Positions 12,467-23,471 of a stretch of DNA of 64,000 nucleotides are shown here, in pieces (positions within the stretch are counted from its first letter, which is position 1; every line of letters starts with the position of its first letter). The DNA lies in assembly GCA_004009845.1 (NCBI GenBank), contig RMBW01000091.1, positions 1-64,000 on the forward strand, written 5' to 3'. A program made the position numbers and the translations under genes. The DNA is from Davidsoniella eucalypti (lineage: Eukaryota > Ascomycota > Sordariomycetes > Microascales > Ceratocystidaceae). Under the pieces are notes generated by a model. That model did not search any database and was not told the origin of the DNA. It saw nothing but the letters and a program-made list of their open reading frames with translations.

Positions 12467-15400
12467 TGACTGCTAGCTACATAATACATGGCAACATGGA
12501 CCGGTTTTAGTGGCTATCTCACATAGATCAAGTTCATGATTGTGATGGTAATGGTTGAATCAAGAAACCAACAAGACAACTGGGAATCTGCCCGACAAAA
12601 AATGCATACAAGACACAGCTACAGGGTGATAGTGTAGGAAAACGAGTCCTAGTGAAGCCTGGCTTGTTTCTAGCTTGTCTCGTCCACACGGGCTGAAAAC
12701 AAAGCAAGGGAAAGCTTACATCGTCACTGAAGGACTCCCTTATTCTTGTGCATTCTTTTTTCTTCTGGATTACTTCTACCATTAACCGTAAAGCTGGTAA
12801 CAAAGTGAGCTTTTCTGCCCATCACTTTCTGGAAAGGTTAGAAAAAAGAGGAACATATTCTCTTTGTCACCCACAACTGAAAGACTATTCTTCCATTTAA
12901 AGTAGATGCAACATTCCGTTTATATCTCAAGCAGAAAGAGACTCCGGAAGCCATGCTTGCAACTACGCCAAAACGCCAGAGACATAGGGTGGCTCAGAGA
13001 CTAGAACGAATATAGGCTTGGCTGGACCAAGTCAGATGGAAGAAGAAGCAGGGAACGCTTTGGTACGATACTGTTGGTATTTTACCCGTCAATATTGCTG
13101 TGATGGACTATTTCAGAACCCGACTCGGACGCTTTAGGCTTTGATATCGAGACACACACCACCGATCCTTCGCCAGGTAAGCGGCAGCACTATATTGACT
13201 TCGATTACGGGCGACTACAAACGTCTGACAGACGAAGCTCCGCGCCAAGAAAAGGAAACACAGCTATAGATGATATGAAATGGTACATGCATACTAAGGG
13301 CGATCATATTCGCATCGTGTATGATGACAAGAGGTCCAGCGAGACTCGAAGCAAGAACCGGAACAAAAGGTCGCATAGTCTGCCATATTTAAAGGTAGCG
13401 AGCCTGAGTTTGACGATCACTCTAATCTATTGGTTCTCCTAACAATATTGTGCCGGCCTAGCCTCAAAGCAATGCTGTAGCAAGAAAAGAAAAACAAACA
13501 AATCAAAGACTAAGCTTCCGGCCGTCAGATGGACCCTAGATAATTGATTCACAGCGACATAAATGTTTGAAAGTATGTATATGGTATGTAGATGGCTTTT
13601 GTCACTCCATGTGTAGTACTGGAGGTAGAGGAGAGTCTCTAGGATATCAAGCCAGGAGTACAGACTTCGGTTTGTCTGTTCGTGGCCGGACCTGGGATAA
13701 GTATTGCCACTGGCTAGAGGGATATATGGGAAAGATAGAAGGAGAGAGCGGCATCACTTTCCGTGTAAGCGATGTCACTGTTGGCTCCCCAAATTACTCA
13801 CTTGCGATACTTGCTAAGCCTGTTAGACGAGTACACGTAACATCTTAGTTGGCGCAACCTGGATCGATTGGTAGTCTTAACAGCACCACTAAGCATGTTG
13901 TTACAGCAGTGGCAGCCTTTGAGGGAAAGCGGTGTTCCTCTTTTGCTCCCTCCCTCCATTAGTGTTGTTATAGTATAGATAGATATGGAGGGTGGTCAAA
14001 AGCACATGATGTAACGGCCATTTGTCCATATTTCCGCAGCGGGACTGTTTGTGTGAGGCTTGGAGGGGTTCCATTGTACGTTTTCCGTCGTAGAAGGGCA
14101 GAAGAACAAATTTCAAAGACAATCAGACGCCTATTCTTTGGAATCAATCACCAAGCGATCTCTAGTTCTTTGATTATATTTCGTTTTTTCCTTCTTTAGT
14201 CTTGTATCTGTACATTGCATTTAGAGATGGCGCGCCTGTCACTAGAACTAGTCTTACAAAACTGTATGTTCTATCAAGTGAGGAAGACGGAAGCAAGTCA
14301 AGAAACCAGAGGCTACTTGAAGAATATGGTATAGTACAGCCAAACCGGTCAGTGTTAGACGGAGCAAATTATACCTACTACGTGGTGAGTTAGTACATAC
14401 ATGATATTTGTAGAACGCTACCACAAGACTATACATATATATGTAGACATAACTAATTAAGAGTTAAGCACGTGCATAATTTGTATGCGATATCCCCCTT
14501 TCCCCGGTCCTCAGCAATTTAAGACGAAGGAAGCAACTAGGTCGGGGGTTATAAGCTGAAAGACTAGGGCTTGGTTCGTTCCAACCATCCATAGCCTACC
14601 AACACCAATTGCAACATATCAGTGCTAACATAGGTAATCAAAAACTGAATGTGCTAATATAATGGCTAAGATAGGCCGGTAGTGGCTAGGTAGGGCTCAG
14701 TTAGGCTCGGGGCGAGCTGTACATATGTATATCGCCCGCCAAGATAGATGGTTAACAGACAAAAATACTGCTCAAGCCAAGATATATTTGAATTTGAGTT
14801 TACAAGGTATATTTATGGAATCAAAAGTATTTGACTAGATAGTATGGAGTAATTAGCCGTGAATTTGTCTGAGATTTGGCAGAGTTGCTTTTTCCTATAG
14901 GATTATCAGCTCCCGATGCAGAGCACCCCTGCCTGTTATCTGTCATAAAGGCCAACGCAGGATAGACAAATTCCGTGGTGGTTTTGTATACCGAGAGGCT
15001 GAGCGTACATGTATATACATCTGTATATCTGCATATAGAGATATTCTTGGCAAACAATTCATGTGATATCTTGAGCGGATCTGCTGATATCTACATATGA
15101 ATATATACACAATGGCTGCTAGATAGCTATCATATCCCAAGTAATTCCTTCCACCATAGTATACACAGACACTGTTTCTATAACTTGATCAACAGCGTCT
15201 CCAAATTTAGCCTATATTTCTATACACGATTGTAGATCTGCTCGTGCTCGTACTTGCCTATGCATCTTCCTATACAGAAACAGGAAGTACTAGCCCAAGA
15301 CGGACAAGTATACAGGCTCTTGCGGAAAAACAACCAATCACGGCTGATAGTCTAAACAGCTTTCTGGCTGGCTGATCTGATCTTCTCGTCTGGGATGATA

Positions 15401-18400
15401 GCCGATACTTGTACCCAACAATCTTCTTGTCTCTATCATTCTGATCAAAGTGCTGGCTTTCAGGCTCTGGGTTGCCCCTCTGACCCCCTCAAATGGCCGT
15501 GCTTAGCAGGCCGGCTAGGAGAGTTTGGTCAACTGGTGAGGCTACAGGCCTTGCCAAGTGCAAGTCCATTATCGACTACTAGTGGCAAGGGGTCAGCTAC
15601 CGGCCAGGTCGATCGACGGTGAAGCGAGGCTGATATGTGTGAGTCTTTCCTCCCCGTGCAGGCAGGCTTATTGCAGAAGGTAACGTGCCTCTATCGAGAA
15701 CCAAAATGCCCACTAGGGTTAGGCTGCTGAATGATGTACAAAAACAGGTCAGATCAGGTTGTCATGCTCTGGAAAATCACGCCGATAGTCTGGTCTTGGC
15801 CCAGCACAGCAAACAGACAAATCTGCAAATCAATCTACCAGTTGACAAGCCCAGCTAGCCAGGTATCTGGTCCATGATGGATCGCACAATTGGGTGCTTG
15901 TTTTTTTATAAGTACTATTACAACGTTCCCCCAAAATGCAGCACTGTTTCTCTGGCTAGGTGAAGAGCTAACCAAAGAGGTGTATGTAGCATGCCTGTGC
16001 TTGGATTTGGACGCCCTGATTGATCAGCAGAACAAGAACAGTCAAGATGTCTCTGGTTCCAGGCTCGGCTAGGCTTCCGCCACGGTTAACATGACAGACA
16101 ACTAGCCAGACTGGTGAATGATGATAGCATTGTAATCCCACATACTCGCAGTTCTAAAACATGCAATAACTGCCCGCGCCTAAAATGCCTATGTTGCGAC
16201 TCGGATGAGAGCGACCGTCATTGCATGAGAATTGTCTCTCAAGTCTCTAAAAACAAAACATAGCGGGCGATCGAGGACAATAGAGCTTGACTGTCTCACT
16301 AAATATACGTATGAATGCTGATTGTATACCTTGCTTGGCCTAAAGATACATTTATATCATCATGGTTAAGACATTTGGGGCCTGACTGACGAAACAAGCG
16401 ATCGCTTCCCTATAACCGTCCGATTCTTAGTCATGACTTCTTCTATTCTACCCTTTCTTTTGCTTCTGCTTTTAGCATACAGGGAACCCGGTCTAAAAAT
16501 TGAAAGAAACAGTGATAACAGAGAAACATGGTAAATTTTGCTGGCCTTATTGTCTCACTATACACATATCAAGACTCTGTCTTGGAAGCCGACTAGTCGC
16601 TTGTCACTCTGAGAGTACACTCTTACTATGCTACGTAGTACATCGCCAGCCCAATATACCAATTGAAGAAACGGATGTCCAGGTGCTGTCGATCTTGTTT
16701 TGTCCTCCAGGACGCTTTTTGTAGCACACGAGTTGTATGTGTTTATCTATATCTAGCTCACTATAGGAAGCCAGGGCTTTGGGGGATAGAAACACGTATC
16801 ACACCGGAATGTTCATAAACCTACTCGGACTCGTATATATACTCCACGTAACCACTTTTTTATACTGACGTGGATGGCCTACAAGACATATTCGGCGTTG
16901 TCGAATGCTCTGATTCACCCGCAATATGTGCTAGCGCCCGCTATAAGAGATGTTGCCGCCTCGCATTGCCCTACACTTTACCGGTGATCATCAGGAGCGG
17001 ATGCCAGGTTCTATATTTGGTCAATGATACAATGGCTGTAGTGTTGATGCTTGGCTTTGGTGACTTATAATCTTCAGAGTCTACATTGCAACAGGCCCTT
17101 GGACAGCCCCGATCTATCTTGGATGCATTATGATAGTTGATCAGACCCAACGTGGCACCAAAATAGACAGAATAAGGATTGAATACAAATCCATCAAACA
17201 CTTGGTTCAGCTTGAGGTTGTCAGAGCTGACAAAAAAATTGAGAACTGTAGTAATTGGCGCCCTCCTGTAACATACGCCTCTGGTATCATGCCGATATGA
17301 CAGCTTAGGCCTCCCAACCGAAGCTAATCCACATTCATGGCCAAAAGCTTGCTGTTCTCAACTCTCCTTTTGTCAAACCAAGTCCGATTTGGCACGAAGA
17401 GGACGATCGAGTCACTTAGAGTGAGAATCTAGCCCCTCCTGATGAACTGCCACGAAGTATGTGACTATTGTTTTTGTGTCTCGGTGGTGTATCCCCTGGG
17501 GCTACCTCTCTTTCCTGATGAAGCTGTCCAACCTTGATGGGAATCTGTGATATATGATCTAGCCTCTTATTATTCAATATTATTCCAACTTTTCATCATC
17601 CATTTGGCTTCTAGTCAACGTAGACTGAAAACGGTGAAGAAGTGGACTTCATGGCTTTGAGAGGCTGCTCGAAGCAACAAGGAATACCCCTCGAGGCGAC
17701 TAGCTTTGGTGCCTAACGAGCAGAGAAGTCTGTGAGCCCTAGACGGGATATCCCAGCTGATACGATGTATGTATGTGATTACATATCTGTATTATTGGCA
17801 ACATGGCCAAACCTGTATTATCAAGGATTTTTTGTACAGTTTGTCTGTGAGCCGAAACGAACCCTACCCGAGCCTTTCTTCCTACAATCGCCTAATATCA
17901 CATGTACTAGTTATTACTTTCATTTGTTCTGTATTTCCATTATTTGACATGAATTGTATTAGTGTTCACTGAGGAGTCTTGTGAGAAACAAATACCCCAA
18001 GCAAGCATGCCTTCAAGCCACAAAACCCAGCTCCAGAGCCAAAGGTCTTCTTCAAGCCCTGAATGCAAAGCAGCGCCCATTAGACTTTTGGAATGATAAA
18101 ACCGTAATTTTACTGCTGGCAAGAAGACTGTGACGAGAAAACATGTGACGCATACCAGTTACATGTCGTTAGGACTGCTTTTGATACATGTATAAATATA
18201 TATTTATATTAAAACAGTCTAGCACTCAGTTTTCATTTTACTCTTGCTGTCCGTATCCAATTACATGTGGGTTTTTTTTCAACCGTAGTCTAAGATGCCC
18301 AGCCTTAGCAGTATCGTTGTAAGCAAAACTCAAGTTGTCTTAGCTGAAAGATGATCAAGACATCTCGAATAGTTAGAAAATTAGATGTGATCATAGACGT

Positions 18401-20995
18401 TCTTACTGCTAATAATAGTTGGTTGTTTCTGTAGACGATATTGCAGCATCGCCTCTAGTGTCTCATAGATATTAGTTAGATATAGCTATATTTTTGCTAT
18501 TTTTTTATACTAGGACCTGACTAGAAAATACACGACTGATCTGGCCTTCTGTCGGAAAAGCCTCTATTTTCACACGTTAAGCATAAGTCTCAAATAGGCT
18601 ATACCGATAGCAAGTGTGGGTATCGTAATCACCAACTCTAGTTCTTGTTCTTGACTTGGAGACTAGTTACTGGGCTTTCTTCGTCACTGATATACTTTTT
18701 TTTCTTTTTTAATTCGTCCCGACTTGACGACTATATGATTCAGAGGGCCTTGTAACTGACTATAACTATGTTATTGCCTGTGGGCCCTTTGTTTTAAAGT
18801 AGCGAAGAACAAAGAAAATATGAGCCTATGGAATAAGAACGCACCAGCGTATAAACTAAACTGACGAGAAAATCAGAATCTTCAACACTATAAACGAGGA
18901 ACACATCGATCCTGAAAAAAGGGATCGTTAGCTGCTAGTAGCAACATGAACTTAGCACGAACACTGGCCACTAGCCGGTTTTTTTGTTTTTACAATTACC
19001 CAAGGTTAGACAGCCAGCCATTTAGCGGCATATAGCAAAGCCAAAATGATGATAATCTAAGAACCTTCAGCTGGCATTGTCTTTTCTCTCCTCTTCTGCC
19101 GCAACCCTCGATGGCAACTATGCAGTCTTCGGCTAGCTGCGTGCACTGTATGGAAAAGCTCAACGTCTAGTGCTCATCAACTATCATGTAGTACATGTGA
19201 AAAATATGTAATACTATGTATATTATCTCGGATATCTCAGAAATCCACGTCTTACCGACATACACGTAAAGCAGACAGGATACGTCTGTGGCAACGCAGT
19301 ATGTACAAGTGCATATTGGTATACTTTTCTCCTCCGGTCACCATACCAGATAATGTGCCTATGTTGCCTCTGTCGGCGACCTCCATCCATCTTACGCAGC
19401 TACATCCAGCTCTGCTTGTTCTACTGACATACCCGTGATCGTCTGGAAACTATCAAGCCATCCTAATGGCCGAACTTGGCTGTCCATGGCCACCATTTCA
19501 CTCTAAGCTACTAAGAAAAGGCGTGAGAAGTCACTCCCAAAAGGCTTTAGCCACAACAGCAAGGCAACGCTAGTCAACCCCCCCCACCCTTTTTTCGTAC
19601 TTGGATTTTTCAATTTTACGAAAGCAGGGAACCCAAAGCTAGCTGCGTAGAAAAAAACTTGTAGAAGGAAGCCTGACATATTAACTAAGCAACCTACTGC
19701 TACTACAGCACCACCAACTACGACTCCACGCATGTTTGTTAGGATTCTTTTGCTAGCCATATGCTAGTCATATCAAGTATCAACTACTGCATCCAGCCTC
19801 CCGCCTACCAGCTCTTCCAGCCCCAAAACACATCTTGAGGAAAAAGACCCTAAACAGACTTACTCCTTCGGAATCCACTCCCCACCACCAGCAGTCTTCA
19901 GAAGTAATTAGAGATAGAAATCAAGAGAGAGAGAGGGGAGGGGGTCCAAGGTCTAGAGGCAGTAAGAGAAAGGAGGGAAGCCTGGACAGAGGCTGGATGT
20001 TGACTATCACATGTGAATGTACAAGTTGTTCAACAAGATGCGTTCCAAGTCTTCAATGTTTATATCTCGTGACTATGGCTGTATTATAGGCAGTCTTACT
20101 TATCAAGCCTACCTACGAATCCCATGTTATAAGCAACCCAAGTTTATCTCGTAGAGAAACCCTCTACAGTTACTCCCAAACGAGTAACTTACGCATAGCC
20201 AGCTGTGCATATGTAGTTATCAAGAACCCTGAGACCCAACAAAAGATCGGACAGCCAATCGGTGTTCCTCCTACATCCAGTCGGGAGTATTCCTGCTCGC
20301 CTTTTCCCATCGTTTCTACGCATGAGCTTTCGTTTCCTTTTCCTGTTTGTTTTCCTTCTTCATCTCCAATATCCCATCGTCAAGTTTTGTGCCATCGGTG
20401 CGTTCTTCTTTGTCCGAAGCTGTCTCTAGCCCTACTTCGCTTGAAGTGGCCTTGCTTTATACCTATCTTTCAGCTCTGCTGATACCACTATACTGCGTGG
20501 TGTCTGCTATTGCCTAACTATCATGCATATTCGATCAAGCAGTGTTATACCAGCTATCTGTTTATCCGCAACGACACCTTAGGCCTTCAGTCCAGTTTCC
20601 GGTCTTCCATTCGTACTCGTTGTCTCTGCCGCAATTCCTTGATTTATCGTCTTGACTGTCTGTCTCAGAGCCAGGAATCTGTCTTGTACAGTAATACCAC
20701 AGCTACGAGTGTATATCAATCTTCCCAGATACATACTATACCATATAGTATCATTACTGTCATCCACCGCTGCCAGCGTTCACATAATCGGTCGACCAGA
20801 GTTGAGCCCACGCAGCTATCGACAAACTATCCACGGCGACTAGCTCACCGACTCGTTTTTATTGCTACGCTGAATGCAAAAGATTCTCCTTTTGTAACAG
20901 GCGGATATAGGTGTACTCTATGACTTACTGTTGCCCGTCAATCTTAAAGCCATGGACCCCCATAGGTAAGTTGAAATATTTGATCATGTTATAAG

Positions 20996-21006
20996 CCCTA
21001 ACCCTA
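20996..21006. repeat. short telomere-like motif CCCTAACCCTA
   Basis: Nearly two units of the fungal telomere repeat in the C-rich orientation, internal to the chromosome. It could be a telobox-like factor site or chance. Confidence 0.5.
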
Positions 21007-21828
21007 TTCCATATCTCCCCCGAACAACAATATTCTCTACTGTCCCGGTATTCCTCATGTCCAACAGACCCAGCAGTGGTCTAGTGCCAAAGCTGGCAAT
21101 ACATCAGGCAGGGTGCATATGGCAACCTCCAATTTGCCTTCAGCACTTACATATACGAAATCCTCAAGAGCTGGCATAGCCGGCCCATATGGACAAAGCA
21201 GCACAACTGAATAATCTCAGACGCTACAGCTATCTTTGTAGTGCTGAATGGACTGGACATTGATCGTGACGGGTGGAGTGCGATCTTAAGTCTAAGCCGA
21301 CCGACCCCTTTGTCGTTCGCTCATCGGCGGCAAATTTGTATTTTGCTACGATTCGATATGGCCTAGTTAGTGAGTGGCGTTGTGTTATTGTTTATTTTAT
21401 TATTTGTTCTGGGTTATTTTCGTTTTCCCCTTCGTCGCTTATTCGTCACGGGAAAAATCAAGATAAAATCGACAAATTTCCCTCTCAGCTGGTATGGTAC
21501 TAGTCGATGACGTTTGTGCTTTTTGTCCTCTTTTTGTCCTCTCTAGATGCACGCCTGTTCGGTGGTTGATTTCTGGGACTCCCACTACTGCCTTTTTGTC
21601 TTTTCTTGAAGGCTTTGCCTGTAAAGTTCTCTCTAGTCCTTCGTCCAACACCCTCGCCTTGTTCTGATTCTTATACTGTATGTTCCTTGCCCAAAGGACC
21701 GTTGATACACACACCCCAAAGGGCATCGATCGAAATCCCTGGCTGCTGTTTCTCGACCTTGTTCGCATTCTTCTCCAGCGGCCACACGCCCTACCCTGTC
21801 TGAGACTCGCAGATTTACACAGATATAG

Positions 21829-21864
21829 TACAAGTATATGTACAAGTATATGTACAAGTACATG
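21829..21864. repeat. 12-bp tandem repeat, three copies
   Basis: Three adjacent copies of TACAAGTATATG (the third with one change) are followed by TACATA. It sits in the long leader or promoter area before the grainyhead-type gene. Confidence 0.9.
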
Positions 21865-22542
21865 TACATACATATTATACGTGCTGTGGGCCAGTGGGCG
21901 TCAGCACCAAATCCCACGCCCACGAGCATGGTAGTATAGCACATGTACATAGTAAACAACTCTCCAGGCTACAAGATGCCAGCCTGGGACGCAAAAGGGA
22001 AAGACAAGTGCATGGAGCTGTGCATGGCTCTCACCACCACTGGCGACGTGAGATTTTGCTGTAACCAGTAGTCCTGGCGCCGTGCTGGCAGGTGGCATAT
22101 AAGACTTGGATCTCCGGGACTTGAGAAGCTGGTTGACTAGCCGTTTGTTTCTGGGACGGCTCCTCTTCTATATAAGTCTGTCTATTGCGACCCAGTCTCC
22201 ATCCATTCGCGTTGGCCGTGGCTAGTCTCAACACCCCAAGCCACGAGAGCGAGATCCGGCTACTTAACTGCCTCCCCGTCTTCTACTCTCCTGCTCGCTG
22301 TTTCCCACCACGACAAGCGGGTGCTCTTGTGTCTCGTCTCTGTCGACTGCGGACTCTCCCATCACAGCCGGACTAGACTCGAAACTGACGGCGCACCACC
22401 CACCTCCTGCACGATCTGACAATCCCAACCCGTCTGGCGACGCAGAAGGTCTTCAGTAGCACAGTCGAGCGTTGAACATGCCTTCTTGTCTTCCCGCGCC
22501 AATGCGCCACCGCTGATTCCACCACCACCATCGACAGTCTCT

Positions 22543-23471
22543 ATGGACCATAGCCGTCCGGGCGAGTAAGTGCTGCTTTCTTTTCTTGTTTCCTGGTCTT
22601 GCAGCGGATGCGGCGGCGTCGGGCCTGCAGCTGCTGCTCGCCATGCAAACACACTCCCCTGCTGCTAGCAGCCACTCCCCCTGATCTGGCTCGCCGTGGA
22701 TGCTTATAGTTCTGCTTCCAGCAGCATTGCGAGCACTAGAGCCCAAGTGCCAAGTACTGCGTTGTCAAGACTGAACACCCCTGCCCTGTGTGTTTGACTG
22801 CTCTGCCTTCACTGTCGGCCAAGAACTACATCTACCTCCGGGGCAGCTGATGATCCAGATCAAGCGGCTTTTAGTGCTGGTATTTGTGATAAAAGCACTC
22901 TGGTCAGCTGTAATTATGCCTGTTTTATTTGCGGTTTTATTGTTCTTCAGCAGCCACCCCCATGTCGTGCTTCCCAGAACAGGACTTCAACGAACCTAGC
23001 GAGCTGCTAGTACCAGTCAGTCAGTCGTAGTTTGTTATTGTACGGCTTAGGGCCGACTAGCTACATTAGTCCTATACACGTACTATGTGTATGAGCAGGC
23101 TGGAAGGGCACCGCTATAACAAGCCATGTCCGCCCGCCTTTGATTCTACATTATACTGCCGGCCGCCTTAAACTAATCGTTGTCTTGTTTCCAGTCGCCC
23201 ACTTATACCTCTGTCTGAGAATCAACCAGAAACCCAACATCACGCTGACCACCCACCACAACGCCCAACGTCGTTGCTTCTTCCACAGCCGTCCTCACAG
23301 CACCAGCAGCAGCACCAGCATCGCTCATACGCAGGTGCCAGTCCTATATATGCGCTGCCTCCCTCATCGTCTACTCTGTTGCCGCCGTCACATCTTCGCC
23401 AGGCCGTCAACACCACCCGCAGCACTGAGAGCAGCAACAGGAGCAGCACCACACCCACGACTACAAGCACT
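22543..23471 (+). promoter_or_regulatory. 5' leader of the grainyhead-type gene with a possible first exon and intron
   Basis: The main open frame extends upstream of its first ATG (23472) to about 23172, reading QPETQHHADH- and SSQHQQQHQH-like sequence that looks coding. A good acceptor (TGTTTCCAG ending 23194, with ACTAAT about 20 bases earlier) opens this frame. An ATG at 22543 is followed by GTAAGT at 22566. Splicing 22565 to 23195 joins seven codons plus two bases in phase to the frame, giving an N terminus MDHSRPGD-. This would add about 100 residues. It is an inference from splice consensus and phase; a 5'-UTR intron with the start at 23472 is equally possible. Confidence 0.4.

Larger units (their letters stand above)
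10527..22542. other. gene-poor intergenic region with scattered open segments
   Basis: No recognisable gene. Stop-free stretches exist at 13104-13442 (+), 14200-14384 (+, bounded by a good acceptor and a GTGAGT donor) and 16971-17357 (-). Their lengths are what a region of this composition yields by chance and none resembles a family I know. From about 20300 the DNA becomes pyrimidine-rich, as fungal promoters and leaders often are, on the approach to the grainyhead-type gene. One telomere-like motif lies at 20996-21006. Confidence 0.55.

Noticed and set aside
19503..19760. Minus-strand 85-aa hydrophobic ORF with an ATG
   Set aside because: A long G run makes part of it low complexity, there is no family resemblance, and a chance origin is likely.
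20510..20923. 137-aa plus-strand ORF upstream of the grainyhead-type gene
   Set aside because: It starts at TTG, has overlapping open frames on both strands, and is probably leader-type pyrimidine-rich DNA.
23274..23471. Start of the grainyhead-type protein at 23274
   Set aside because: That codon is TTG, and eukaryotic starts are normally ATG. The first in-frame ATG is 23472, and the upstream part is treated as a possible spliced extension.
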